This document shows positions 27,733 through 36,775 of a stretch of DNA of 64,000 bases, in pieces. Below the pieces are notes generated by a model, which saw only the letters and a list, made by a program, of their open reading frames with translations, searched no databases and was not told the DNA's origin. How positions within the stretch are numbered: the first letter of the stretch is position 1; each line of letters starts with the position of its first letter. Origin of the DNA: G963674685 sp964591275 (GTDB lineage Bacteria; Lernaellota; Lernaellaia; JACKCT01); assembly GCA_964591275.1 (NCBI GenBank), contig CAZQAE010000002.1, forward strand, positions 1 through 64,000, given 5' to 3'. The position numbers and the translations under genes are program-made.

Positions 27733-28386
27733 ATGAAATCCGCCTTTATCACTTTTGAAGGCATTGAGGGGACCGGCAAAACGACGCAGATCCGGCGCAC
27801 GGCTGACTGGCTAACGGCGCACGGAATCGATTTCGTTTTGACACGGGAGCCGGGCGGCTGTTTTATTGCCGACCAGATTCGGACTGTGCTTCTTGACTCC
27901 AAAAACACCGCACTGGCGCCGGAGGCGGAACTGCTCCTTTATCTGGCGTCGCGCGCGCAGCATGTCACGGAGGTCATCCGGCCCGCTCTGGATGCGAATA
28001 AAGTTGTTCTGTGCGACCGTTTCGCCGATGCTACGCAGGCGTACCAGGGTTATGCGAGGGAGTTGGGAAGCGATCTGGTGAGCCATCTTAACCGCTATGC
28101 GACCGGAGGACTGACTCCCGATTTGACTCTGCTGCTCGACATTCCCGTTGAGACGGGTCTCGCTCGCGCACGCCGCCGGGCCGATGCCATCGAAGACGAT
28201 TCCGACAAGGAAGACCGCTTTGAAAAGGAGCATCTCGATTTTCACCAGCGAGTTCGCGAGGGATATCTGGCGATTGCGCGAAATCATACGGATCGTGTAT
28301 TGATCCTGGACGCCGCCGGGTCCGAAGACGAAGTCTTCAACAGGATCATATCCAAGCTCGGCGAATTTCTTGGTATTCCATTATGA
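27733..28386 (+). CDS. tmk: dTMP kinase
   Basis: Thymidylate kinase phosphorylates dTMP to dTDP. The 217-residue protein begins MKSAFITFEGIEGTGKTTQ (P-loop), and has TREPGG, CDRFADATQAYQGYAR (the DRY/F motif and lid partner) and an acidic lid. The start at 27733 follows GGAGTGAG; the open frame upstream to 27448 overlaps the previous gene and is not used. It overlaps holB in ATGA. Confidence 0.96.
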   Translation: MKSAFITFEGIEGTGKTTQIRRTADWLTAHGIDFVLTREPGGCFIADQIRTVLLDSKNTALAPEAELLLYLASRAQHVTEVIRPALDANKVVLCDRFADATQAYQGYARELGSDLVSHLNRYATGGLTPDLTLLLDIPVETGLARARRRADAIEDDSDKEDRFEKEHLDFHQRVREGYLAIARNHTDRVLILDAAGSEDEVFNRIISKLGEFLGIPL

Positions 28387-29420
28387 TTGATGCACCGGAC
28401 ATCCAATATGGCGACATCATCGGACACGACAGGGTCGTCCGACTTCTGAAAAACGCCGTGGCTACAGAGCGCGTGGCTCATGCCTACCTTTTCGCCGGAT
28501 CGCAAGGCGTGGGAAAAACGAAAACCGCCTATGCATTCGCCGCCACCTTGCTGTGCAAAACCGGCGGAGACGAAGCCTGCGGCCAGTGCATTTCGTGCAA
28601 AAAGGTCGTTGACGCAAATCACCCGGACCTCAGTGAACTCAAGCCCGAGGAAAAGACTAACGGCGTGATCAAAGTCAAGCCGATGAGAGAGTTCATCCGA
28701 AACACGCACTTCCATCCTTTTGAATCCGACTGGAAGATTTTTATCATCCACGAATCTGAAAAGATGAACAAAGAGTCGGCGAACACCCTGCTCAAAACCC
28801 TTGAAGAACCCACAAAAAACACCGTGATCATTCTCCTGACGAACAGACCTCAACAACTGCTCCCGACCATCTTGTCCCGTTGCCAAAAGATCGTTTTCGG
28901 CCTGCTGGAAACAAGCACGGTGGCCAAGATCGTGAGTGAAAAGAGGGGATTGAGCGAAAAGGACGCCGACCTTGTGGCGCGTCTCGCGGAAGGGTCGGTC
29001 GGTCGCGCCATGCATATGGACCTGGAATATTCCACAAAGGATTTGCCGAATTTCGGCCAGGAATTTTTCAGCTTGCGCTTCGGTCGCGACAGGAAGTTAT
29101 TTGAATTCGCCGATGCCATCGGGGCCTGGCCCTCGGGTCCGCTGGAGGCTTTGGAGATAGTGATGTCTTTATTGGCCGATGCGGTTCGCATTGCCGCCGG
29201 GATCGATGCCGACAGACTGACCTACCCTGACCTGCGCGAGCAGGCCGCCGATTTTGCCGGATCATATTCGTCGCGCGCACTGGCCGCAAAAATACGGACT
29301 GTCATATACGCGCAAAGGTTGATTGAACGAAATGCCAACAAGAGGCTCACCGCGGAAGCGATGCTGATGGATATCCTGACGCCGCGTGTGACACGATTTT
29401 CTGAAAGGTTGCCGCGATGA
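28383..29420 (+). CDS. holB: DNA polymerase III subunit delta prime
   Basis: Clamp-loader subunit. The 345-residue protein has the AAA+ region with YLFAGSQGVGKTKTAYAFA (P-loop), a zinc module in CKTGGDEACGQCISCKK, a Walker B-like WKIFIIHESEKMNKESANTLLKTLEEP, and the sensor block LTNRPQQLLPTILSRCQKI. Start and stop overlap tmk and the next gene in ATGA, so tmk-holB-ricT is one coupled operon, the arrangement familiar from Bacillus (tmk...holB-yaaT). Confidence 0.94.
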   Translation: MIDAPDIQYGDIIGHDRVVRLLKNAVATERVAHAYLFAGSQGVGKTKTAYAFAATLLCKTGGDEACGQCISCKKVVDANHPDLSELKPEEKTNGVIKVKPMREFIRNTHFHPFESDWKIFIIHESEKMNKESANTLLKTLEEPTKNTVIILLTNRPQQLLPTILSRCQKIVFGLLETSTVAKIVSEKRGLSEKDADLVARLAEGSVGRAMHMDLEYSTKDLPNFGQEFFSLRFGRDRKLFEFADAIGAWPSGPLEALEIVMSLLADAVRIAAGIDADRLTYPDLREQAADFAGSYSSRALAAKIRTVIYAQRLIERNANKRLTAEAMLMDILTPRVTRFSERLPR

Positions 29421-30671
29421 ATGTCATAACCGTCAAATTCCCCGGCAGTAATGCGCCGGTCAAGTACAATATCGGCAACATCGCCGTCAACATCGGCGAT
29501 ATTGTCATTGTGGAGCGAAAAAGAGGACCGGCTCTCGCCGAGGTTGTCGAAGAAATCCGCGAGGACGACGACCGAGAATCGAAGGGTTTTCCAAAAGTCC
29601 TGCGTGCGGCAAGGCCGGAGGACGTGACGCGCGGTGAGAAAAACAAAGGCCAGGAATCCGAGGCTTTCAATAAATGCAGGGAGCTCATCAACCAACTCGG
29701 CTTGCCTATGAAACTGATCAGCGTGGAATATCTCTTCGACGGCAGCAAATTCATTTTCTATTTCACCGCCGACGGACGCGTGGATTTTCGCGATCTTGTC
29801 AGACGCCTGGCCCAGGTTTACAGGACACGGATTGAAATGCTGCAAATCGGCGTCAGGGATGCCGCGAAGATGCTCAACGGCATCGGCATTTGCGGACGTG
29901 AATTGTGCTGCGCCACGTACCTGAAGAACTTCGCGCCGGTTTCCGTGAAGATGGCGAAAAACCAGAATCTGTCGCTGAATCCCTCGAAGGTTTCAGGTTT
30001 GTGCGGCCGGCTCATGTGCTGCCTAGCATACGAACACGAAACCTATAAAGAGTTCGCCAAGAATCTTCCGAAAATCGGTAAACGTTGCCGCTGCCCCCAG
30101 GGCCAGGGGCGCGTGACCCGGCACGATCCAATTCAGGGAAAGGTGTTTGTCATACTCGACGAGCAGGACATGGAGACCGCCTTCGATCCGGGAGATGTTG
30201 AGCGGCTCATTCCGCCGGACCAGCAGGCCAGAGCAAAAGCGCCGAATGTACCAATGCAAAGCCAGAGGCCGCCGGAAGAAAAGAAAACGAGCGCCGATCA
30301 AAATCCAGGCAAGAAGGTCGAAAACGTTGAACGAAATCCCGTCGGGAAAGCTGAGAATATCGATCAAAATCNNNNNNNNNNNNNNNNNNNNNNNNNNNNN
30401 NNNNNNNNNNNNNNNNNNNNNNNNNNNNNNNNNNNNNNNNNNNNNNNNNNNNNNNNNNNNNNNNNNNNNNNCAAGTGCGAAGGAAATGAGCGCTGGTCAA
30501 AACCCAGGCGAAAAGGTCGAAAACGTTGAACGAAATCCCGTCGGGAAAGCTGAGAATATCGACCAAAATCCAAGTGCGAAGGAAATGAGCGCTGGTCAAA
30601 ACCCAGGCGAAAAGGTCGAAAACGTCGATCCGCCCCCCAGTGACAAAGCGACCGATTCATCTGAGGAGTAG
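29417..30671 (+). CDS. ricT: PSP1-domain protein, RicT/YaaT-like, with C-terminal tandem 33-residue repeats across an assembly gap
   Basis: The first ~260 residues are a PSP1 domain protein: GICGRELCCATYL and LCGRLMCCLAYEHETY carry the cysteines that in RicT help bind [4Fe-4S] clusters. In Bacillus RicT works in the Y-complex that promotes RNA processing and sporulation. The tail consists of a 99-bp repeat, translated about as SAGQNPGEKVENVERNPVGK plus AENIDQNPSAKEM. A run of 100 Ns splits it; the reading frame after the Ns differs from that before them if the gap is taken literally, but the repeat shows that both sides are one gene. The real length is unknown. Confidence 0.85.
30285..30625 (+). 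repeat. 99-bp tandem repeat collapsed in the assembly
   Basis: A complete unit runs from 30472 to 30570 and a second begins at 30571 and breaks off near 30625; an older, diverged unit precedes the gap from about 30285. The unit length of 99 bases keeps frame (33 codons). The 100 Ns at 30372-30471 almost certainly mark an unresolved number of further units. Confidence 0.9.
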
Positions 30672-30705
30672 AGCACCGCTTTTAGGCGAGGAAACAGGGA
30701 ACATT

Positions 30706-31164
30706 ATGGCCGCAGGAGAAAAAAACATTGCCGGCAACAAAAGGGCCTTTCGTGATTATCTCATCACCGAAAAGGTCGAAGCCGGCCTGTCTCTTGTCGG
30801 AACCGAAGTGAAATCGCTGCGTAGCGGCCAAGCCAGCATCCAGGAAGGCTGGATCTCCATTGATAACGGCCAAGCCTATCTCGTCGACGCGCACATTCCC
30901 CCCTACACGCACGGCTCCTGCAATAATCACGAACCCTTTCGCAAGCGCAGACTGCTGTTGCATCGCAAGGAGATTGAACGCTTGGAAGTGCGCATCAATG
31001 AAAGAGGATTCACCGTCGTGCCACTAAGGCTCTATTTCAAAAACGGCAAAGCCAAGCTCCTCATTGGCCTGGGTAAGGGAAGACATACCTACGACAAACG
31101 TGATGAAATGCGCAAGAAACAGGATGAGAAAGACACTGCCCGCGCGTTGCGTCAAAAATTCTAA
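30706..31164 (+). CDS. smpB: SsrA-binding protein SmpB
   Basis: Binds tmRNA and delivers it to stalled ribosomes for trans-translation. The 152-residue protein has NKRAFRDYLITEKVEAGLSLVGTEVKSLR spread over the start, GSCNNHEPFRKRRLLLH, VVPLRLYFKNGKAKLLIGLG and a basic tail GRHTYDKRDEMRKK, all family hallmarks. The ATG at 30706 is chosen by alignment; an upstream open frame to 30640 overlaps ricT. I find no ssrA gene next to it in the window. Confidence 0.95.
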   Translation: MAAGEKNIAGNKRAFRDYLITEKVEAGLSLVGTEVKSLRSGQASIQEGWISIDNGQAYLVDAHIPPYTHGSCNNHEPFRKRRLLLHRKEIERLEVRINERGFTVVPLRLYFKNGKAKLLIGLGKGRHTYDKRDEMRKKQDEKDTARALRQKF

Positions 31165-31298
31165 ACAACAGTATTTGAAACATGCCGGACTGCAAAGCAT
31201 GGTTATTGCCTTTTTCGATTGTCCGAACGTCGTCGTAATGATTTTCAGTGATCCCCCACTCCACTTTGTTCCGACCAAAATGACAATGGAGCTCCCCC

Positions 31299-31328
31299 TT
31301 GACAGAAATTCAATCCGTTTTTCATAAT
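31299..31328 (+). promoter_or_regulatory. Sigma-70-type promoter of the porin gene
   Basis: TTGACA at 31299-31304 and CATAAT at 31323-31328 have an 18-base spacer. The transcript would start near 31335 and reach the porin ATG at 31376 with GGAGAG about 8 bases before it. Confidence 0.6.
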
Positions 31329-31375
31329 CACCGGATGGGTTTCCCATTGACGAAAGGCTTTAGGAGAGAAAATAC

Positions 31376-32647
31376 ATGAACAGAAATTATTTGCGCCTCG
31401 CCGTGTGCGCGATCACCGTGCTGGCTTTCGCCTCCGTAGCCATGGCCGAACTTGAAGCGGTAAAAACCAAAACCGGAACACTGGAAATCGGCGGCGTTTT
31501 CCAAGCGAGTTTCGATTACTATATCGGAAGCGAACAATATCAGCGCAACTGGGTGGACCTTGACGGAGACGGGCAGGTCGCCGATGACGGCTCCGAGAAC
31601 AATATCGCCTATGCCATGGACCGGGCTTCGGACATGAAGTTTCACATTAGGCGGGCGCGAGTCGTCTTGAAGGGCACGATCATTGACGACCACGTGGGAT
31701 ATTTTTTGCAAACAGGTCTCGACAATGAGAAGGATCTGACGGTGCTGGACATGCGCCTGGCATTTTCCTATGTCAAATATACAACCTTTTCCATCGGTCG
31801 TTTCCTGCCGCGCTTCACGTACTGGGCGCCCATGAGCGTGGCCCATCTCTACCTGATCGACTACCCGCAGATGAACACTTTTATTGGAGTGCAGCGGCAG
31901 ACCGGCTTCAACATCAGCTTCTTCCATAAATATTTCGAGGCGGACTTGGCGCTTTATAATGGGCGCACGGAACCGAACCCATCGCTCAATCCCGCGGACC
32001 GAGCGAGCGCAGCGCTCGGCGAAAATACCGCCGATGCCTGGGGCGATGAGAACACGGCCAAGGATTTGATGCTTTCGGTGGCGATGAAGCCCATCGACGG
32101 CCTGCGCATCTTCGGCGGTTACTGGCATGGAACGCCTCTGGATTACTTCGAGGTCGACGGCGGCGAAAGGACCGAGCACAACGCCACGGTGGGCATCATC
32201 AACGCCGGTGCCGCCTATCTGACGCACTACGGCCTGCGCCTTTGGGGAGAATGGATGTCCCAGAACGTGGCCTATGATTCCGCAACCTCCGCCGATGCCG
32301 AAACTGACCGCCCCGACGATACCTATGAGTATTCGGCCATGTCCTATTATCTCATGGGAGGATTCAACTTCAAAAATCAGGGTGTGCCACTGGAAATCCT
32401 CGCCCGCTACGACTATCTCGATCCGGACACGGAAAACGACGACGATACGCATCCCGGCTCCGACAAGGACATCATCACGCATATCACCGCCGGACTGAAC
32501 TATTACATCCAAAGCAACGAGGCGATGCTCTCGCTCAACTACATCTACAAAAATGAAGAATACGAACTTCTGGACAAAAAACTCAAAGACGATCAGACGG
32601 GAATCGCCAACGACGTCATCAAACTGCAGGCGCAGTTGGCTTTTTAG
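31376..32647 (+). CDS. Phosphate-selective porin OprO/OprP family outer membrane protein
   Basis: A signal peptide (ends SVAMAE) precedes a 16-strand-type beta-barrel of about 400 residues: FQASFDYYIGSEQY, FHIRRARVVLKGTI, FSIGRFLPRFTYW and repeating alternate-hydrophobic strands, ending in Phe (AQLAF), the outer-membrane insertion signal. A loop carries an acidic run (ENDDDTHPGSDKD). The R-R-A-R and VGYFLQTGLDN blocks are typical of OprP-like porins, which favour anions. No phosphate-uptake genes lie nearby, so the solute is open. Confidence 0.85.
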   Translation: MNRNYLRLAVCAITVLAFASVAMAELEAVKTKTGTLEIGGVFQASFDYYIGSEQYQRNWVDLDGDGQVADDGSENNIAYAMDRASDMKFHIRRARVVLKGTIIDDHVGYFLQTGLDNEKDLTVLDMRLAFSYVKYTTFSIGRFLPRFTYWAPMSVAHLYLIDYPQMNTFIGVQRQTGFNISFFHKYFEADLALYNGRTEPNPSLNPADRASAALGENTADAWGDENTAKDLMLSVAMKPIDGLRIFGGYWHGTPLDYFEVDGGERTEHNATVGIINAGAAYLTHYGLRLWGEWMSQNVAYDSATSADAETDRPDDTYEYSAMSYYLMGGFNFKNQGVPLEILARYDYLDPDTENDDDTHPGSDKDIITHITAGLNYYIQSNEAMLSLNYIYKNEEYELLDKKLKDDQTGIANDVIKLQAQLAF

Positions 32648-32809
32648 TTTTTTACGGAATAATCGGAAGCTCCCCAATACAGAGCTGCGATCTCCTTGAA
32701 ACAAAGGCGTTTTTCTCCAAATTTCAACTGCCCAAGACCATTTGAAAAATGAAGTCGGGCGTCTGCCTTGCGCGCCATGAGCTTTTATGGCAATTTGCGC
32801 GGCGTTTGA

Positions 32810-32883
32810 CGGGGCGTAGCGCAGTCTGGTAGCGCATCGGCTTTGGGAGCCGAGGGTCGAAGGTTCAAATCCTTTCGCCCCGA
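32810..32883 (+). tRNA. tRNA-Pro (UGG)
   Basis: A full cloverleaf can be folded: acceptor CGGGGCG/CGCCCCG with discriminator A, D arm with GGTAGC, anticodon loop CTTTGGGAG with TGG anticodon, and T loop GGTTCAAATCC. CCA is not encoded. It stands alone between the porin and a small membrane-protein gene; no attachment-site duplication of its 3' end is seen in the window. Confidence 0.95.
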
Positions 32884-32943
32884 TAATACATTACGGCATG
32901 TGCCAAGCCGAAGGTGATTGGATGAAAACGGGGGAGCCGAGCC

Positions 32944-33321
32944 ATGCTTTTCCCACCGGGAATCTTTTTCAAGTGGATGAGGTATTTCGGGTTCACGCTG
33001 GCCGTTGAAGCGCCGGTCTATATCCTCCTTTCGCGCAAGGAAGTTTCCGCGCGTCGCGCATTGCTGGCCGCCGTCGCGTGCAGCGCCGTCACGCATCCCT
33101 TGCTCTGGTTTGCCTGGAAACCCCTGATCCATTCGCTGGGCGGTGGATATACGATGTACATCCTTAGCGGCGAACTTCTCGTTTCCATTGTGGAAAGCTT
33201 TATTTTCTACGCCATCGCCCGTCCGATCCCCTTTTCCAAAGCCGTCGCCGCATCATTTATCGCCAACGCATCAAGCTTTGGCCTCGGCGCATTATGCAAC
33301 CATTTTCATATTCTTCATTAA
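32944..33321 (+). CDS. Small integral membrane protein of unknown function
   Basis: A 125-residue protein with about four hydrophobic helices (YFGFTLAVEAPVYILL, ALLAAVACSAVTHPLLWF, ILSGELLVSIVESFIFYAIA, VAASFIANASSFGLGALC). GGGGGAG lies 7 bases before the ATG. The pattern of an E in the first and third helix with H-P-L/WF after the second is shared by small hypothetical membrane proteins, but I recognise no named family. Confidence 0.6.
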   Translation: MLFPPGIFFKWMRYFGFTLAVEAPVYILLSRKEVSARRALLAAVACSAVTHPLLWFAWKPLIHSLGGGYTMYILSGELLVSIVESFIFYAIARPIPFSKAVAASFIANASSFGLGALCNHFHILH

Positions 33322-33453
33322 CCAGTCGATGCCTTGAATTCCTATGGCGCCCGGATGGGATTCTGGTTTATGATGGATTGGGTAACTTGTAGCATATGTA
33401 AGTCACGCAATCTTTATGGGGCATCAAAGATCGAGCCGCCTGGGAGGCGTTTC

Positions 33454-34821
33454 ATGCGTTATCGAAAAAAAATTTTCCCGGCTTCGCTTATCGTCGCAGC
33501 GGCCCTGGCCGTCATGTTTTTTGCGACAGGCCCGCACTGGGAAACGGCGCTTGCGCGTAGTGATGTATTTTCCATCCCCGCGCCGCAAATCAAAAAAGCC
33601 GTGGACAAGGCCGTCGCACACGAAATGGAAGGCTCGTTCGCCAAGCGTCTGATGAGTGTGCACATTGATGTCGACGATTCTGCCGAAACAAAATGGCGGC
33701 CAGTGCAAGCCGCGTCTGGAGTATACTCCCGGCGTCTGATTCTGCGTGCCGAGGGCGCCGCATTCATACGCCCGCATTTTAGTCGGCATGACGACAACTA
33801 CCGATCAATTTCTGTTTATGGATCTGACGCTGCGGAGGCCATTTCGATTTCTTTGCAAAGGAGAAACCGAGATGAGGCCGGTTGGTGGGGACCGATCGTA
33901 TTCGGCGATGTTCTCGTTGTCGAAATCGAATCCGACGGCGATCTTCGGCCAATAGACATTGATAAAATCAGTTACGGCCTGAAATCCTATCGTGACAATG
34001 AAAAGGAACAGGGTTGCCATCTGGATGTGAATTGTTTCGATCAGTGGGAATACATCAAAGACGGCGTTGCGATGATGCATTTCGAGTCTAATGGAAGTGG
34101 TTTCGCATGCACAGGCAGTCTCCTCAAGGATTCCTACAGCACGCGCAGGCCCTGGTTTCTCACCGCCAATCACTGCATCGGCAACCAGGCCGAGGCCGAA
34201 ACACTGATCGTTTACTGGGAATATGAAACCGTGGAGTGTGACGGTCCTTCAAGGTCTTTGTTGGCGTCTCGGACCAACGAAGGCGCTGATTACGTGACGG
34301 GAAGCGATATTTCAGACTTCGCGCTCTTGTTGCTGCATGACGATCCTCCTTTAGGCATTCCTTTTCTCGGCTTCTCCCTGGATGAGCTTGAGCAAAGCGA
34401 ACAGATCGCGGTGATCCATCACCCCGGCGGGACATTTAAGAGAATCTCCTTCGGCAAAAAAACAGGCGAACCGCAAAATTTCTGGGAGGTCGTGTATAGC
34501 GAGGGATCGACGGAGGACGGATCATCAGGTTCTCCATTATTCAATACGCGATTTGAGATCGTCGGCCAGCTTTCCAGCGGCAATGCCGCCTGCTGGCGGA
34601 TGTTCGGCAAGGACCAGTACGGCAAGATCAGTTCGTCATGGTTGCTCGGACTCGAAGATTACCTGGCGACCCAGGCGACAACGACAAGCACAACGACAAC
34701 CACCATTCCCAGCGACACTGACGACGATGATGGCATGGATTACTCCGATGACGACGACACCGAAGACAGCCTTCAATTCACGCAGGATGAGGAAGACGAT
34801 TCCGAAGGTTGCGGCTGCTGA
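33454..34821 (+). CDS. Secreted trypsin-like serine protease with Thr/Asp linker and C-terminal Cys tail
   Basis: I start at the ATG at 33454 after GGGAGG; upstream codons to 33334 are unlikely. A signal peptide (~1-36) precedes a propeptide-like part and an S1-type domain related to lysyl endopeptidases: H240 (TANHCIG), D288 (SDISDFALLLL) and S360 (DGSSGSPLFN) form the triad. After the domain come a Thr-rich linker (TTTSTTTTT), an Asp/Glu-rich stretch and the end EGCGC. This tail parallels the GCCGC end of the subtilase-like protein at 9977-13960. The protease is probably exported and retained at the surface. Confidence 0.88.
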   Translation: MRYRKKIFPASLIVAAALAVMFFATGPHWETALARSDVFSIPAPQIKKAVDKAVAHEMEGSFAKRLMSVHIDVDDSAETKWRPVQAASGVYSRRLILRAEGAAFIRPHFSRHDDNYRSISVYGSDAAEAISISLQRRNRDEAGWWGPIVFGDVLVVEIESDGDLRPIDIDKISYGLKSYRDNEKEQGCHLDVNCFDQWEYIKDGVAMMHFESNGSGFACTGSLLKDSYSTRRPWFLTANHCIGNQAEAETLIVYWEYETVECDGPSRSLLASRTNEGADYVTGSDISDFALLLLHDDPPLGIPFLGFSLDELEQSEQIAVIHHPGGTFKRISFGKKTGEPQNFWEVVYSEGSTEDGSSGSPLFNTRFEIVGQLSSGNAACWRMFGKDQYGKISSSWLLGLEDYLATQATTTSTTTTTIPSDTDDDDGMDYSDDDDTEDSLQFTQDEEDDSEGCGC

Positions 34822-34917
34822 GAAAGGCGCGTTTTTTGGAAAAACGCCTAAAGTACAACTTTGTCACTTCAAGCATTGCCGTTGCGCCCGCGATTGGTTT
34901 TAAGAAAGAAACTCCGG

Positions 34918-35050
34918 CACAGGCGAGGGCGCCTGTGCTACATCACGCTTTGATTTTCGTGGATTATATGGAATTTCATGTCAGTCTGGCTTGTTCACTA
35001 TAAAGCCATCGCAAAGCGAAAATTGTGTAGCACAGGCGCCCTCGCCTGTG
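34918..35050. repeat. MITE family A, copy 2 (intact)
   Basis: A 133-bp element with perfect 25-bp inverted ends: 34918-34942 begins CACAGGCGAGGGCGCCTGTG and ends CTACA, and 35026-35050 is its reverse complement. Each end is itself a near-palindrome, so cruciform extrusion is possible. The interior is non-coding and A+T-rich. It lies just after the protease gene. Confidence 0.85.
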
Positions 35051-35066
35051 TTCGCAACGATAGATT

Positions 35067-35145
35067 TCAGTCACATCCGCAACAGCCGCCCGTGACTTTG
35101 CCCTCGGGCCATCCTTCGTCCTCGTCGCCGGGATCGACGGGGGGG
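35067..35145 (-). pseudogene. Relic 3' end of a gene encoding the C-terminal Cys tail
   Basis: Read on the minus strand, the frame ending at the TGA at 35067-35069 gives PVDPGDEDEGWPEGKVTGG then CCGCD-stop. The acidic stretch and CCGC end match the tails of the two exported proteases. Upstream of the proline the frame passes into a MITE end (35163) and soon meets a stop, so the body of the gene has been lost. Confidence 0.6.
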
Positions 35146-35162
35146 AAATAGGTGAAAAATAG

Positions 35163-35355
35163 GTGACAGTGGGGCTACCTGAAAAACATTTCTCTTAAGA
35201 AAAAATCTACGTTGTCATTTCGAGCGAGTCCGAAGGACTTGCCTGAGAAATCCCTTCAAAACAGGACGGTTAAGGGATTCCTCCATTTCGCTTCGCTTCA
35301 GTCGGAATGACAGGAATTACATCATATTCGACTTTTTCAACAGCCCCGCAGTCAC
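35163..35355. repeat. MITE family B, copy 1
   Basis: The ends GTGACAGTGGGGCT (35163) and CAGCCCCGCAGTCAC (35341-35355) are inverted repeats with one mismatch. The interior contains TTGTCATTTCGAGCGAG, GGGATTCCTCCATTTCGCTT and CAGTCGGAATGAC, almost identical to copy 2 at 41808-41995. Confidence 0.8.
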
Positions 35356-35452
35356 GGGTTTTTTGAAAAAAGAAAAATCAGACAGCAAAGCAACACACAA
35401 ATAAAATGATTGGTTTTATTTCGGCTCATTTAAACCCCTCTTAAGCGAAGGC

Positions 35453-36475
35453 TCATTTGTCCTGAACACATCTAAATCCAATGGATGCGTTATATAAAAG
35501 TTCAGAATAGCCAGCGCGACTGGAAGACCTAACCCACTGCCTGTTTGCATAGCGCCAGCCCCCCCCCTTACCAACCCTTATGCCACTCCCCGTTGGAATC
35601 GGACCTTGAGGGTCAATGTCGGGATCGGGCCTGTCTTCAAAGTAATATGGATCCCATTCGTCTATAACCATTTCAAACACATTGCCTGACATATCGTAAA
35701 GTCCGAAAGCATTTGGCTGCTTTTGCCTCACCGGCTGCGCGCGATCCAGTTCATTTAGTTCACTACTATACCAGGCCATATCATCAACACAGTCCCAATC
35801 ATCCCCGCAATAAAACCGTGTTGTGGTTCCAGCCCTGGCTGCGTATTCCCACTGCGCTTCCGTGGGTAGTCGTCCTTCAATGGCCTCGCAAAAAGCATTG
35901 GTCTCATCCCAATCAACTAAATCTACAGCGCATTGGAGACAATCGGGATAAGTACTCGGGTTATTCCCTATAACAATCTCATATTGCTCTTGCGTGATCT
36001 CAGTTTCCGTCATGAAGAAGTCTTGGGTCAGTATGACTCTGTGGCGGAGAACTTCTGAAGACGAGCACAAGTCGTCTCCGGGGGAGCAACCCATCATAAA
36101 TTCTCCGGCGGGGATGAGTATCCAAGTGATATCAACATCATCATCGGTGGTATCGTCGTCAATGTCGTCGTTGACATCATCGTCTGTGTCATCGTCGGTC
36201 GTGTCGTCATCCAAATCGTCGTCCGTATCGTCGTCGGCATCATCGTCGGCATCATCGTCGGCATCGTCGTTTGTTGAATCATCATTCAGGTCATCGTCGT
36301 CATCGTCATCGAAATCGTCGTTCAGGTCGTCATCAGATGGCGGCACATACACATCGCCGCGCCCGTCATCATCATCATCGTCGCCGCACGCAGAAACAGC
36401 GCAGACGCAAAAAACAGCAACGAAAATAACCGTCCAAAATTGCCTTGGATTTGGACCCATCATCATCGACATCAT
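35453..36475 (-). CDS. Sulfatase-modifying-factor-fold lipoprotein with Asp-rich linker
   Basis: A signal peptide ends in lipobox VSAC (Cys 30), followed by G and an ~85-residue stretch dominated by Asp. Then comes one FGE-sulfatase (SUMF1/EgtB-type) domain: PAGEFMMGCSPGDD, GRLPTEAQWEYAARAG, NAFGLYDMSGNVFEMVIDEW and GGGWRYANRQWVRSSSRAG...GFRCV. The active-site cysteine of true formylglycine-generating enzymes is not evident in the C-terminal block, so it is probably a binding or structural relative. Its 5' end is next to a MITE fragment. Confidence 0.85.
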   Translation of the reverse strand: MMSMMMGPNPRQFWTVIFVAVFCVCAVSACGDDDDDDGRGDVYVPPSDDDLNDDFDDDDDDDLNDDSTNDDADDDADDDADDDTDDDLDDDTTDDDTDDDVNDDIDDDTTDDDVDITWILIPAGEFMMGCSPGDDLCSSSEVLRHRVILTQDFFMTETEITQEQYEIVIGNNPSTYPDCLQCAVDLVDWDETNAFCEAIEGRLPTEAQWEYAARAGTTTRFYCGDDWDCVDDMAWYSSELNELDRAQPVRQKQPNAFGLYDMSGNVFEMVIDEWDPYYFEDRPDPDIDPQGPIPTGSGIRVGKGGGWRYANRQWVRSSSRAGYSELLYNASIGFRCVQDK

Positions 36476-36570
36476 GTCGCCTCCGTTAGGTGTAACTCAA
36501 TTATCCGTACTTCGAGCCAATTTATCCTAGGGAAATTGTCCCTGCAAGCACAAAATCGAATATTAAAGAA

Positions 36571-36620
36571 AACGTAGCGTTGTCATTTCAAAGGAACTTT
36601 TTCAACAGCCCCACAGTCAC
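36571..36620. repeat. MITE family B, internally deleted fragment
   Basis: AACGTAGCGTTGTCATTTC is joined directly to ACTTTTTCAACAGCCCCACA and GTCAC, i.e. the two ends of family B without the middle ~140 bp seen at 35163-35355. Confidence 0.6.
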
Positions 36621-36775
36621 CGGTTTTTTGTCTTCCGACAAATCAAGAAAAGGGATGCGGATGCGAAAACTCGCCACAAAAAGGCAGCCAAATATGAGCA
36701 GAAAAAAGTCGGAATTGGGAGACAGAAATTGGCCGGAAACCAATTGCCCTATTTATCACTAACCAAAGAAATATT

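Noticed and set aside
30147..30671. Separate gene in another frame across the N-gap
   Set aside because: The gap length of exactly 100 is a placeholder; repeat units on both sides show that one gene spans it.
31328..32704. 458-codon minus-strand ORF
   Set aside because: Antisense to the porin gene, which has a promoter, ribosome site, signal peptide and C-terminal Phe.
32810..32883. tRNA-Pro as integration site
   Set aside because: No duplicate of the tRNA 3' end and no integrase gene are visible downstream.
36100..36380. GTC/ATC trinucleotide repetition as a CRISPR-like or microsatellite array
   Set aside because: It is coding DNA for the Asp linker of the FGE-fold lipoprotein; there are no constant repeats with unique spacers.
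35453..36475. Active formylglycine-generating enzyme
   Set aside because: The C-terminal block lacks the cysteine pair used in catalysis and no sulfatase gene is in the window.
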